Assembly: GCA_028023455.1 (NCBI GenBank)
Contig: JAQFVV010006221.1
Coordinates: 1,306,001 to 1,370,000, forward strand
Length of the DNA: 64,000 bases
Direction: 5' to 3'
From: Epiperipatus broadwayi
Taxonomy: Eukaryota > Onychophora > Udeonychophora > Euonychophora > Peripatidae
The position numbers were made by a program, and so were the translations under genes. Below are positions 24,213 to 35,458 of this stretch, piece after piece; the first letter of the stretch is position 1, and every line of letters begins with the position of its first letter. Under the pieces are notes generated by a model. It was not told the DNA's origin. It did no database searches and was given only the letters and a program-made list of their open reading frames with translations.

Positions 24213-25965
24213 TGTACCAAGATCATATTGGCATATACATATAAAATAATTTTGTCTAAAAAATTATTAAAATAAAAATCTTTCATAAAAGAAAAACGTA
24301 AATTTAAAAGCTTGAGCGTTTTATTGCAGTTTGTTTCAAAAACGTAAAAGTTAAAGAGTTTTGAAATAAAAGTTAGAAAAATAATTAATTAAAAGTAGGA
24401 AGGGGGTTCGATTTAGAAATGTCAAATTAAAAGAAGTTGGTTTTCAAATAAGCAAAGAATTCTTTTATTATTGTTGATAGCTTAAAGAAAATATTGTTCA
24501 TGAAAGTTATAAGTGATTGATTAGAAAAAGGAAAAAAATTAAAAATTGATTTTCAAAGTTTAAAGGTATAAATCTCTTTTCATTAGAGTTTATTAGAATA
24601 AATTATACATGTGCATAAATGTAAGCTTGTTAATAAAATATATAATGAATGTGTGCATATGTGTGTGTTAAAATTATATTGAAAAATAAATGAAAGTTAA
24701 AAAATATATTTAAAAACACAGCGATGGCTACTAATTAAAATGATAAAAACAACATGTTTGCATGGCTACTAATTAAACAATCTCAAAAACATATAGTTAA
24801 AGGATTAAGAAAGGAATTTTGACAACAGATATTGCCAGCGGACATGAAAACAAAAACATGTCTCATATATAAATAGTGAAATTTTATCGGACATTCAGTT
24901 CAGAAAACAGTTCAGTTACATTTGAAAAAACAGTTCAGTTCAGAAATCATTTGAGATTAAAGTTGAAATCAAGAATGCAGTGTTAAAACCTTGGAAAACA
25001 TATGATTTTCTCCAGCCTGAAGTCCGATGAAACAGCCAATCTACCTGATGCCTGCATAACAACCTGAAGCCACTCAATATCTAATTGTCTTAAAGAAATG
25101 CCTCGGAATAATCAGCATCAAATCTCCACAAGGAAATGTCAAATCTAACCAGTTAGAGATATCTCATTAGAAGCAGCAAACAGCAAGATGCATCCACGTT
25201 CAAAATCCTAGGTAAAAACATTTTCTTATTTTCATTTATACGGTAGCCATCGCATTCGTATGAATCCTCCAAGAGTCAAGGATATGAACTCTATAGCACA
25301 TAAAAATGAACTATTAATTTGTGTGTTCTAAATGTCAAATACTATTTAATGCTTTATTATTATATATGTGAGTGTATGTGTTAATATGTGTGTGATCATT
25401 AGATAAATACCAGTGTTCTTTTATTAAGATTTATAAAATATTTAAAATTATTATATTAAGTGTTAATTAAATAAATTGTCTTTAAACTTAAACTTTATTT
25501 GTCGGTCAATTCTTTTTACCAATCTCTCATCAATTCTTTTCATCAATTCCTTTCACCACTAATTTTGTATAAGTTGTTAATGATTAAAAATAGACTGAGC
25601 TAGTCAAGGGATTTTTCGAGCGCTGGATTATGGGCCTACTGTCCGAACATGTTAGTCTTAGACTAGATGGCACCCGGGGTTTACTCCTAAACATATAAAG
25701 TGTTTGGATAGTAGGGGTTTGAATCTAGCAGCCGAGGTGGGCTACGATCTGGAAAAGTGATCATGCTATGCATTGCATAGCTCGGTCTGATTGTGGGTAT
25801 TGTTGACAGCTCCGCTATCAATAATATTCTCCACTTTTCTCGAACATGCCGGTTCGTTCAGCTAATATTTATAATATAAGATGATAAATATATTATAAAG
25901 AAGTTTGTAACCAGCCAAAACATTTGCAGTGTAAGTAAGATCTTCTGTGGATCAAACCCAGTACA
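24213..25965 (+). repeat. 5' LTR
   Basis: 1753 bp, TGTACC...AGTACA. A TATATAAATA box at 24866-24875 is followed about 22-25 bases later by an initiator-like CATTCAGTT (24892-24900), a plausible start of the genomic RNA. Confidence 0.85.
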
Positions 25966-25969
25966 TAAA

Positions 25970-25990
25970 TGGCTTCTCCCAATGTTGGGG
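25970..25990 (+). promoter_or_regulatory. Candidate primer binding site
   Basis: TGGCTTCTCCCAATGTTGGG begins 5 bases after the 5' LTR. A TGG start is expected for pairing with a tRNA 3'-CCA end. The tRNA was not identified. Confidence 0.5.
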
Positions 25991-26328
25991 CTGAATCTAA
26001 AAAGCAATAGTAATTAAATACTTTGTTTCTTGTTTGAAATTTTTTTTTATACAAAAGCGAAATTACATATTTAAAGTGGTTTAACTTTAAAAAAAGAATT
26101 GATCGAAAACTTTTTTTTTTTTTAAATGAAAAGAGATTTTGACATTTATGCTATCAAATCAAAGACAATTAGATATTTTGGGTGGAGCTAAAGCATTAGG
26201 AATGGGTAGAGAGAAGAGGACAAAGAGGTGGAGTTAGCTGTGTGTTTCCATTTTAGTAAGAAAATAAATAAACAGCTCATATTTAAACATTGCTTTAAAA
26301 ATGGAAAAAGGAACAAGAAATATCTAAG

Positions 26329-27045
26329 ATGCAGAAGATGATGAAAATGATGATGAATATGATGCAAGAGTTCAAAGAAGCATTGTGTCAGAAATTTGAG
26401 CAAAGTCAGCAAGACCTCAAAGAAGAATTGTGTCAGAAATTTAAACAAAGCCAGTTAGAACTCAAAGCAGAATTGAAGGAAGAAATTAGTCAGGTTAAAG
26501 GAGAAATTAAAGAACTCAGAGCAGAAGTAAGAGAAATAAGATGTGAAATTACAGGAAAGGTAGAGAAGAACCAAGAAATTATAGAGTTAGATTTAGTTAA
26601 AGAAAGTAAGGAAGTTGAGGTCATAAAAGAGATAGAAATTGAATTAGAATCAGATAGCGTTGCAACAGATAAAGTAGAAACAAATGTAGACCAAGAAATA
26701 GAAGAGAGACATAAGTTCAAGGTAGAAGATAGCATTAAGCATAGTAGTTTGGAAATAAAATTAATCAAGATAGAAAATAAACATAAAAAGGTTGTAGTAA
26801 ATGTTCGTATTCATTTTAGACGGAGATTTAAAACAAAAAGAAAGTGTAGAAAAAAATATTCTAATATTGAAGTAATACTGAGTTGTGCTAGGTATCAAGG
26901 TTTTCTGATTTACAAAGTTGAAAATAGAATGGAGCGTGAAAGAGATAAAGTAATAAATTATAAGAGAGGGATAGACAAGAGAGGAAAGTTAGTTTATATT
27001 ATAGAATTAGTATGTAGAAAGAAGGAACCACCTGATAAAGTTTAA
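26329..27045 (+). CDS. Coiled-coil gag-like ORF of the LTR element
   Basis: 238 residues, the only sizeable ORF inside the element. Residues 1-20 are Met-rich. Residues ~12-80 are highly charged with heptad-like spacing and internal duplication (LCQKFEQSQQDLKEE then LCQKFKQSQLELKAE), predicting a coiled coil. An acidic middle (VKESKEVEVIKEIEIELESD) follows, then a basic C-terminal third (RRRFKTKRKCRKK). A coiled-coil N-terminus with a basic tail fits a structural gag-type RNA-binding protein. There is no zinc knuckle and no protease. A decayed coiled-coil ORF of similar character lies at 53400-54060 (-). Function inferred from position only. Confidence 0.6.
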   Translation: MQKMMKMMMNMMQEFKEALCQKFEQSQQDLKEELCQKFKQSQLELKAELKEEISQVKGEIKELRAEVREIRCEITGKVEKNQEIIELDLVKESKEVEVIKEIEIELESDSVATDKVETNVDQEIEERHKFKVEDSIKHSSLEIKLIKIENKHKKVVVNVRIHFRRRFKTKRKCRKKYSNIEVILSCARYQGFLIYKVENRMERERDKVINYKRGIDKRGKLVYIIELVCRKKEPPDKV

Positions 27046-28455
27046 AAGTTAGTAATAAGGATGAAATATTAAAGTAGATGGAAACAAAAAGGACAGGAAA
27101 TGGACTATAAATAAAATAATTATTCTAATATAAATAAATCTGAGAAATTTAAATCTGAAACTTCTATTTAAAACTAAAATAATAAATTAAAAAATAAATG
27201 AATAATGATAAATTAAAGTGTTTGATGTTTAAGTAATAATAATAACGGGGGCTTCGTAAAATAAAAGATTTTTTTTCCATGCACATATTAATTAAGAAAG
27301 AAAATGCTCGTAAATAAACAGTTCAAAAAAAAAAATCAATCAATAAAATCAAGTTAAATAAATGGGTCAAATTAATGATTTAAAAGTAAAGTTTGTAGGT
27401 TTAAATAAATGAGTAAGATAATGGAAATATGTAGAATAGAAGCAAGTTAAACAAATAAATATAATATATCTGTAGAAAATAAGGTAAAATAGTCATAATA
27501 AAATAAAATAGTTTTTGAATATATGCAAGTTAATAAAAGGAAATAAATAAATGATTTAAAGTAATCAAGTCAAATAAAATAAATAAAAGTATTTGTATAA
27601 TAATGAAGCGTAATAAAATAAAAATAGTTTTTCTGAATACACGCACATAAATAAAGAAGTTAAAATAATGGTTTAAAATAGTATCGTAAAACTAATATTT
27701 AAAATGTTCATAATGGTTTGAATTAATATTAAAGTAAAAGGAAATAATATTGTAAGATTAGATTAATATAAATAAATGTTTAAGATATTGGTCATATGAT
27801 TTAAAAATGATAGTGTAATGTTCATGAATAAAAATATAAAGTCAATCTAAGTTGTATTAAGAGTGTATAAGGGTTTGAAATTAAGGGAAGAGGGTAGTAT
27901 TGAAATAAGTTTTAAATAAGGATAAGTTTAAAACTGTTGACTGGATAAAATTTAGCACCCATAACGGACTTACCAGGGATCATTCTTCTTTTAAAATGCA
28001 TCCTGGGGACAACCAGAGTAAGTCGTAAGTCTCTTTTTCAGGGGAGAATCCCCATATCTCATACCTTGTTTTGCAAAGTATAAGACGAAAATGGACAGTT
28101 GATAATTCCTGCCATTTGCAGCGACCCTTTTTTTTCCAAGTCCGGTAGAAACCCGGCAAATGAAGCTTCATTTTTCATAGTGTAAGCCGATATAAGTCAG
28201 CGAATCTGCATCTGCCTCATTTCCAAAAGATTTCTGTGCCACAAAATTAGTTTGTCCCAGTGGTCACTATCCAGGATTTAGACCATTGTAAGCAATGTAT
28301 TCAGCATAGAAAGAAGTAAAGTATCATTGGAGATTTCCCTTAGTATGTAAAGTGAAAGATATTAAAAGCAAACTTAGAAAAATAATAAATAGTTTCAGAA
28401 TTAAGAATTAAAGTTATCAGACATAAAATGGTCAAAAATGACATATTTTACTCTC
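27046..28455. other. Internal non-coding part of the LTR element
   Basis: Very AT-rich with no long ORF. A GC-richer block at 27955-28330 has only a 63-codon minus-strand ORF with no recognisable family. Confidence 0.5.
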
Positions 28456-28473
28456 AAACAGAGGGTGGTGTAA
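28456..28473 (+). promoter_or_regulatory. Polypurine-like tract before the 3' LTR
   Basis: AACAGAGGGTGGTG lies directly upstream of the 3' LTR start (TGTACC at 28474), at the expected position for plus-strand priming. Confidence 0.5.
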
Positions 28474-30214
28474 TGTACCAAGATTGTATTGGTACATATA
28501 ATATTTTGTTTAAAAAAATTATTAAAATAAAAATCTTTCATTAAAAGAAAATAAATTTAAAAGTTTAAGAGTTTTATTAGTTTGTTTCGAAAATGTAAAA
28601 GTTAAAGAGTTTTGAAATAAAAGTTAGAAAATAATTAATTAAAAGGATTTTTAGAAACGTCAAATTAAAAGAAGTTTTTTCAAATAAGTAAAGAATTTTT
28701 TTATTATTTTGTTAGTTTAAAGGAAATATTGTTCATGAAATTATAAGTGATTGATTAAAAAAGAAAGAAATTAAAAGTTGATTATCAAAGTTTAAAAGTA
28801 TAAAGTTTTTATATTTATTAGAATAAATTATATATGTGCATAAATGTAATTGTTAATAAAATATATAATGAATGTGTGCATATGGTTTAAAATTATATTG
28901 AAAAATAAATGAAAGTTAAAAAATATATTTAAAAACACAGGGATGGCTACTAATTAAAATTATAAAAACAACATGTTTGCATGGCTACTAATTAAACGAT
29001 CTCAAAAACACATAGTTAAAGGATTAAGAAAGGAATTTTGACAACAGATATTGCCAGAGGATATCAAAATAAAAACACGTCTCATATATAAATAGCCAAT
29101 TTTTTATCGGACATTCAGTTCAGTTAATTGCAGTTCAGTTACATTTGAGATAACAGTTCAGTTCAGAAATCATTTGAGATTAAATTGAATCAATCAAGAA
29201 TGCAGTGTTAAAACCTCGGAAAACATATGGCTTTCTCCAGCCTGAAGTCCGAGGAAAACAGCAAAATCTGCCTCTTACATGAAAATAATGTCTGCATAAC
29301 AGCTTGAAGAATCTCCATCAATATCTAATTGTCTCCAAGAATAATACCACCGAACTAATAAGCATCAAATCTCCACAAGGAAACTTCAAATCTAACCAGT
29401 TAGAGATATTTCATTAGAAGCAGCAAACAGCAAGATGCATCCACGTTCAAAATCCTAGGTAAAAACATTTTTTTATTTTCATTTATACGGTAGCCATCGC
29501 ATTCGTATGAATCCTCCAAGAGTCAAGGATATGAACTCTATAGCACATAAAAATGAACTATTAATTTGTGTGTTCTAAATGTCAAATACTATTTAATGCT
29601 TTATTATTATATATGTGAGTGTATGTGTTAATATGTGTGTGATCATTAGATAAATACCAGTGTTATTTTATTAAGATTTATAAAATATTTAAAATTAGTA
29701 TATTAATGTTAATTAAAATAAATTGTCTTTAAACTTAAACTTTATTTGTCGGTCAATTCTTTTTACCAATCTTTCATCAATTCTTTTATCAATTCCTTTC
29801 ACCACTAATTTTGTAACAATAATTGTTATTGATTAAAAATAGACTGAGCTAGTTAAGGGATTTTTTGAGCGCTGGATTATGGGCCTACTGTCCGAACATG
29901 TTAGTCTTAGACTAGCTGGCACCCGGGGTTTACTCCTAAACAAATAAAGTGTTTGGATAGTAGGGGTTTGAATCTAGCAGCCGAGGTGGGCCACGATCTG
30001 GAAATGTGATCGTGTTATGCATTGCATAGCTCGGTCTGATCGTGGGTATTGTTGACAGCTCTGCTATCAATAATATTCTCCACTTTGCTCGAACGTGCCG
30101 GTTCGTTCAGCTAATATTTATAATATAAAATGATAAATGTATTATAAAGAAGCTTGTAACTAGCCAAAACATTTGCAGTGTAAGTAAGATCTTCTGCAGA
30201 TCGAACCCGGTACA
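28474..30214 (+). repeat. 3' LTR
   Basis: 1741 bp, TGTACC...GGTACA, aligned end to end with 24213-25965 with scattered differences. The TATA box is conserved at about 29085-29094. Confidence 0.85.
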
Positions 30215-30839
30215 ATATATTTATCTTTGTTATTAACTAAGATAATAAAGCAAGTTATTCAATGCTTTAATAGGTTTATAAATGTTGCCTTGACTACAAG
30301 TTAAGATTGTTAATAGCTTAAGGGTTGATTGTTATTTTTGTTATTGATATGTTTATAAAAATAAAATTTTATACAAGTTACATTGATCTAAAAATGCCTA
30401 GTATAAAAAATGAAAGCAGTTTATTTTAAAGAGGTTAATTGTGTCCATCTTTGTAAAAAGAAATTAAAAGTGTCTTTAATTACTTCCTGATGAAATGTTA
30501 CCGCTGGGAAAAAATATTCATGACTAAAACAATTTTGGTAATATTGAAATATTAATGAAAAAAACAAAGCAATTGAAAACATAAAATAAAAGTGGTAATA
30601 TTTATTCACAGAAAGAGAGAGAGAGTAACTTATTGAAATGGGAGAGTGTGAATGTCAAATTGAATCAATTTTGGGATATCACTTGATGTTTGACTTTACA
30701 TATACTGTTAAGAATAAATGCATTGAAGCAATCAATAATTTACTGTTAAATATGGTATCTTCATAATATTTTTTAAATATACATTCTATTACCTAAATAC
30801 AAATATATTATATATAGTTTTAAGCTACAAGTAATTAGA

Positions 30840-31015
30840 GGGGATTTGAACTGAGACAGTCAAGCTTCCTTTAGTCATCCACTCCATCTTTATACAACTG
30901 ACACACACTACCACATGCATGCAATAAGGTAAATGACCTTCAATATATGTATTTTGTGTTGAACCAGCACTCATCAGTTAGTCCAGATCATCATCTCCCA
31001 CACATATATACATAA
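30840..31015 (-). repeat. Hammerhead SINE-like repeat, reverse copy
   Basis: Minus-strand core CTGATGA (30971-30977), stem II GTGCTGGTTCAACAC, then AAAA in place of GAAA. The B-box-like end is near 30840-30855. Beyond the hammerhead, 31016-31135 is repeated inverted at 31312-31430. Confidence 0.6.
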
Positions 31016-31430
31016 TCAGTGCTCAGTTTATATTAAGATAGCAAATCTTCAAACTTTAGTAGACAGGTTTCAATCTTCACCACCCTCCAATTCTTCAGCC
31101 ATCCATATCACTGGAAATCTGATGATAGCATGTTGAAAGCTTAACAGTATATGTAAGATAGTTGTATTTAAACATTACATATTCAGTCTGTATTCTACCC
31201 ATTGCTTTTCTTTGTAAATGAACTCAAGATCCTGCATATGAGAAGTCAGAATGACTTATGATCAACATGGGCATGACAACTAAATTTGGCAAACAAGGGC
31301 TTTGAACATGCCATCATCAGATTTTCAATGATATGGATGACTGAAGAATTGGAGAGTGGAGAAGATTGAAGCCTGTCCATTAAAATTTGAAGATTTGCTA
31401 CTTTAATATAAACCAAGCACTCATTATATA
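31016..31430. repeat. Inverted repeat pair next to the PLE palindrome
   Basis: 31016-31135 is the reverse complement of 31312-31430 at roughly 85%. The same sequence appears next to the copy at 15940-16015, so it belongs to the upstream part of the hammerhead SINE-like family. The right arm abuts the (TA)n at 31424-31441. Confidence 0.6.
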
Positions 31431-31510
31431 TATATATATAATTCTTTAAAATGAAATATATTCAATTTATAGACAACTAAATACTTAAAATATATAAATA
31501 ATAAATTTAT

Positions 31511-31558
31511 TAATATCTAATCGACTTTCATTCAAAAATGAACCTTATCAAGATATTA
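31511..31558 (-). ncRNA. Decayed hammerhead-like fold in PLE 3' UTR (left arm)
   Basis: Mirror copy of 32708-32755 with the same two core changes, so the decay predates the duplication or is a lineage feature. Confidence 0.45.
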
Positions 31559-31626
31559 TAACAATTGAAAAAAATTCACGTGATTTACATATCATATACA
31601 GGTCAAACTTAACAATAAATATGTTT

Positions 31627-32127
31627 TTATATTTTCCAATTTTTATTTAATGACCATTTTCCACCTAACTTTAGTGACCCTTGTACTAAATTCATACATT
31701 TCTCTTTATTTTCATGTATATACAATGTTTCATATACTTTTCTTTCTTTATAATTTTTACTATATTTGATAACTTCAATACTTTCTTCACAATTCATAAT
31801 GTGTCCTGTTTTTAAAAAATGGCAAAATGGACCTGATTTAATATCTTTTCTATTTATAGCTCTGTCACGCTCTTTACCCCTTTCTATTTTACTTTTTGCT
31901 GACTGACCTATGTATATCATCTTGCATCTTTTACAAATAATTTTATAAACTATTCCTATCCTATCATTCTTATCATTCCTTATTTTAGAATTACTTACTA
32001 GTTTTTTTAAAGATTTACTATTTTTCCATCCAATACCTATATTAAGATTTATTTTTTCTTTTCTATCATTTAGTAAAATTGTAAAAAATATTTTAATAAA
32101 TAAAAATAGGTATAAAAAAGTTAGCAA
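31627..32127 (-). CDS. PLE GIY-YIG endonuclease ORF, left arm
   Basis: 166 residues. The first ~19 (MLTFLYLFLFIKIFFTILL) come from spacer sequence, and true homology starts at LNDRKEKINLNIG. Then comes the nuclease domain: GIVYKIICKRCKMIYIGQSA (GIY and YIG with Cys-X2-Cys), a conserved Arg/Lys helix, RAINRKDIKSG, CHFLKTGH, and KVYETLYIHENK. It is the same family as the ORF at 121-837 but a different lineage (about 40% by eye). The RT part is absent, so this is a truncated element whose nuclease frame is intact. Confidence 0.8.
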   Translation of the reverse strand: MLTFLYLFLFIKIFFTILLNDRKEKINLNIGIGWKNSKSLKKLVSNSKIRNDKNDRIGIVYKIICKRCKMIYIGQSAKSKIERGKERDRAINRKDIKSGPFCHFLKTGHIMNCEESIEVIKYSKNYKERKVYETLYIHENKEKCMNLVQGSLKLGGKWSLNKNWKI

Positions 32128-32132
32128 TAAAA

Positions 32133-32639
32133 TTGAAAGAAAAAAATAAGAAATGGATTTCTATTCCATATTCTAAGGATGTATATGAAATTCTAAATGA
32201 TAGAAAAGAAAAAATAAATCTTAATATAGGTATTGGATGGAAAAATAGTAAATCTTTAAAAAAACTAGTAAGTAATTCTAAAATAAGGAATGATAAGAAT
32301 GATAGGATAGGAATAGTTTATAAAATTATTTGTAAAAGATGCAAGATGATATACATAGGTCAATCAGCAAAAAGTAAAATAGAAAGGGGTAAAGAGCATG
32401 ACAGAGCTATAAAAAGAAAAGATATTAAATCAGGTCCATTTTGCCATTTTTTAGAAACAGGACACATTATGAATTGTGAAGAAAGTATTGAAGTCATCAA
32501 ATATAGTAAAAATTATAAAGAAAGAAAAGTATATGAAACATTGTATATACATGAAAATAAAGAGAAATGTATGAATTTAGTAAAAGGGTGGGTAAAGTTA
32601 GGTGGAAAATGGTCATTAAATAAAAATTGGAAAATATAA
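32133..32639 (+). CDS. PLE GIY-YIG endonuclease ORF, right arm
   Basis: 168 residues. The start WISIPYSKDVYEI matches the usual linker upstream of the PLE endonuclease, so this arm reaches slightly further 5' than the left one. The nuclease domain follows, with GIVY, CKRC, IYIGQ, KEHDRAI and FLETGH, and the protein ends GKWSLNKNWKI. Only a few residues differ from the minus-strand copy. Whether either is expressed is unknown. Confidence 0.82.
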   Translation: MKEKNKKWISIPYSKDVYEILNDRKEKINLNIGIGWKNSKSLKKLVSNSKIRNDKNDRIGIVYKIICKRCKMIYIGQSAKSKIERGKEHDRAIKRKDIKSGPFCHFLETGHIMNCEESIEVIKYSKNYKERKVYETLYIHENKEKCMNLVKGWVKLGGKWSLNKNWKI

Positions 32640-32707
32640 AAACATCTTTATTGTTAAGTTTGACCTGTATATGATATGTAAATCACGTGAATTTTTTTCA
32701 ATTGTTA

Positions 32708-32755
32708 TAATATCTTGATAAGGTTCATTTTTGAATGAAAGTCGATTAGATATTA
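32708..32755 (+). ncRNA. Decayed hammerhead-like fold in PLE 3' UTR (right arm)
   Basis: TAATATC (32708-32714) pairs with GATATTA (32749-32755) as stem I. The core position reads TTGATAA instead of CTGATGA. Stem II is GTTCA/TGAAT, GAAA lies at 32737-32740, a short self-complementary-like GTCGAT is stem III, then UA. Two core bases, including the catalytic G, are changed, so it should be inactive. PLEs are known to carry hammerheads. Confidence 0.45.
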
Positions 32756-32874
32756 ATAAGTTTATTATTTATATATTTTAAGTATTTAGTTGTTTATAAA
32801 TTGAATATATTTCATTTTAAAGAATAGTATATTAGAAAGACAACATAATGGTTTTGTAATGCCATCATTGTGAA

Positions 32875-32904
<30 letters not shown>

Positions 32905-32907
<3 letters not shown>

Positions 32908-33085
32908 GAGGGGGGAGATAATCTGGACCAACTGAAGAGTGCTGGTTCAGCACAAAATATTTATATTGGAGATCATTTATCTTTTTCACATGTATGTGGT
33001 AATGTGTGTCAGTTGTATAAGATGGAATGGATGACTAAAAGAAGTTTGAAATTCTGGGTTCAAATCTCCTCTATTGTTACTGTAA
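32905..33085 (+). repeat. Hammerhead SINE-like repeat, forward copy
   Basis: A (TG)n run precedes it. Core CTGAAGA (32932-32938, allowed N), perfect 6-bp stem II GTGCTG/CAGCAC (32939-32953), GAAA changed to AAAA. Stem I is CCAA/TTGG plus GATAATCT/AGATCATT. The B-box-like GGGTTCAAATCTC lies near 33056-33068. Confidence 0.65.
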
Positions 33086-33089
33086 GTTA

Positions 33090-34370
33090 TATTATATTCT
33101 TTGTTATTTCTATTACATATTACGATTTGGTCTACCTGTGTTAAATTTTTTGCACTCACAATTTAAATGCTATTCATTTTAGATAAATACTATGTAAATT
33201 AAAGATTATTATCATTCATTAGGTTCAAGCTTGTCATATAATTTTTATTCCAGATATAAATGTAAACCCAGTTAAAATTAATAGATCTGGTGTTTTAAAA
33301 TTAAGCATATCACATATTATTAATCCAAATTTATTCCAAAAAAGAATAGATATGTTAATCTTTACATGTGTTTAAAGTTTATAACTATACTATGAATGAT
33401 ATGTTAATCTTTAGCTTAATAGATGATTAATAATAATCATTGATGTCTTTATCTAAAATGAAATGTCAATTAATAAACTGATGGAGATATGTGTGTAAGA
33501 GATTGTGATTTGGTTCAATCAAGGAGTGCTGTTTAAATATGAAGTGCATTCGGGAAGTACTTTTTTTTTTAGATGTCTTATTTCGTATGCTTAAAGAATT
33601 TGTGATGGGGTGGAAGTTTTTGATTCTTCAAAACATTCTATTCCTGAAAACTAAAATAAAAAAAATATAAGAATGAAAAATTAAAGATGAATTTTACCAT
33701 GAATCTGTGAACCACAGGCACGTTCAGTCATTTTATTTTATATGTAATCCTGTGAGAATTTTTAAATCAAAACTTTTTAAAAAATAACTTGCATACTTTT
33801 TGCTATTTATAGTTTGTCATTGTATTTTATTTTCAGTCATATCCTTTTAGTGAAAGCAGTAAATATTGTATCTTTTAGAATTATCTTTCTAACATAAACA
33901 GATTCTGTTCTCTCAAAAATTCATGCTCAAATTATGTATGTTAAAAAAAGACCATTATCATTAATTTATTTTGCATGCTGAGGCAACTAACATGTGACCT
34001 TATAATAATCATTTCAATATCATCATATTCAGAAAGCTTAGGAATATATATATTGATTTTATAATCTTAGCATTGTTATTTTCAGAATCTTAAAGGGCAT
34101 CTTTAAATTAATTTTTTCCAGGCTTTTATGTTATAATGAACAATAGGAGTCCATTTCTTACTTCTGTACATTTTGCAATATATCAGCCCTATGCACAAAT
34201 AATTTAATTGAACTAGCCTACAAAACCAGCAATATTTTAACTTAAGTTCAGAACAAGCATATGTGAGTCTGTGTTATGCCTCAATATCTATGCCTCTCTT
34301 TCTATTTAAAAAGTTATGATATTTAAATTGATTAATATTCTTAAACTGAAACATCCAAACTAAATATAAG
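33090..34370. other. AT-rich intronic sequence
   Basis: No gene or repeat recognised with confidence. Confidence 0.4.
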
Positions 34371-34374
34371 ATTT

Positions 34375-34735
34375 GAAATACAAGCATTCTTCATATACCT
34401 GGAGCTTAATTGTAAATATAGGGCATTTGAACACAGACTTTCAAGCACCCTTCAACTATCCACACTATCTCATATCATTGATACATGTGATGACACACAT
34501 GTAGAAAAGACACCATTCTTATGCTTGCTCATAACTGTTATTAAAACAGGCAAAACTCTCCATACAGTAGTGTCACTCTAGCATCCACTTATTACTCTGG
34601 CTTGCAGTGAGTGGCACTATTGTATGAAGACCACACACATGTAGAAAAGATGTGTGGTCATGTATATCAGTGGTATGATATAATGCAGATAGTTGAAGGA
34701 TGCTTGAAAGTCTATGCTTTAATCCAAACTAAATT
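34375..34735. repeat. Inverted pair of 5'-truncated hammerhead SINE-like repeats, split by a MITE
   Basis: The left arm (34375-34510, minus) and the right arm (34630-34735, plus) both lack the hammerhead and keep the 3' body (ACATGTAGAAAAGA, the GATAGTTGAAGG region). A palindromic-MITE copy lies at about 34545-34640 between them. The sense 3' ends face outward here too. Confidence 0.55.
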
Positions 34736-35204
34736 TGTAAATTTTTTTAAATAATTAATGACTGATAAATTGACTGAGTTTTTTTCTAGCATTACTTTTT
34801 ATATTCTCTGGCACATCTTTTTGAATAGCAAAAATATCCTTTTTTTAAATAATCCAATTTATAAATTTTAACATCAAATATACATTACAGTTTAATGTTT
34901 ATTGTAAAAATGAAAGACAAAGTTTGTGCTAGAACATTATTCATAACATAATTTTATATGTCAAATATATTCCTTAGCACATCACACTGAATGGCAAAAA
35001 TAAGACATTTACTGGAATGTTGTAAATCTATAAACTAATAGTATAAAGTGAACTCAATAATTAATCAGATTATTTTATAAACTGCGCCATCAAACATATA
35101 TTATAGTTTAATATTTATTTAAAAAAACCTTTTAAAAACAGTTTAAGGATTAAACCACTAAACATCACATGATCACCTTCTCTTATACTAGCACATAATT
35201 GCTA

Positions 35205-35458
35205 TTAAACAAGGCAAAACTCTCCAAACAGTAGTGCCAACCTGTGCCAACCAGAGTAATCAAGGGATGCCAGAAGGCTTTTGCATATAATCCCTATCTA
35301 GTGCCTATTCATCCAAGACTGCAGACCAGAAACTAATCTGGGGATATTGGATAAGTAGTCACTAGAAAGGGATTTTATGCACAAGCCTTCTGGCATCCAT
35401 TGATTACTCTGGTTGGCAGAGGGTGGCACTACTGTATGGAGAGATTGGCCTAGTTTAA
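35205..35458. mobile_element. Palindromic MITE (AGGCAAAACTCTCC family), full copy
   Basis: The element is almost entirely self-complementary. The left arm starts AAGGCAAAACTCTCC and the right arm ends GGAGAGATTGGCCT, with a centre near 35330. No ORF of its own. The minus-strand ORF across it reflects the palindrome. Confidence 0.75.

Larger units (their letters stand above)
24213..30214 (+). mobile_element. Non-autonomous LTR retrotransposon (LARD-like), complete
   Basis: Two long direct repeats (24213-25965 and 28474-30214) start TGTACC and end GGTACA/AGTACA, the TG...CA form of LTRs. They flank 2.5 kb of internal sequence with a primer-binding-site-like TGG start, one gag-like ORF, and a purine tract before the 3' LTR. 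A 4-bp ATAT duplication flanks the whole (24209-24212 and 30215-30218). No protease, RT or integrase is visible, so it must borrow machinery in trans. The LTRs differ by scattered substitutions and small indels, so the insertion is not young. Confidence 0.88.
31441..32825. mobile_element. Palindromic pair of 5'-truncated Penelope-like elements
   Basis: Arms of 633 bp (31441-32073 and 32193-32825) are near-identical inverted copies around a 119-bp spacer. Each carries a PLE endonuclease ORF and its 3' UTR, with the 3' ends outward. A (TA)n run abuts the left outer end. Only a few differences separate the arms. No RT domain remains. Confidence 0.9.
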
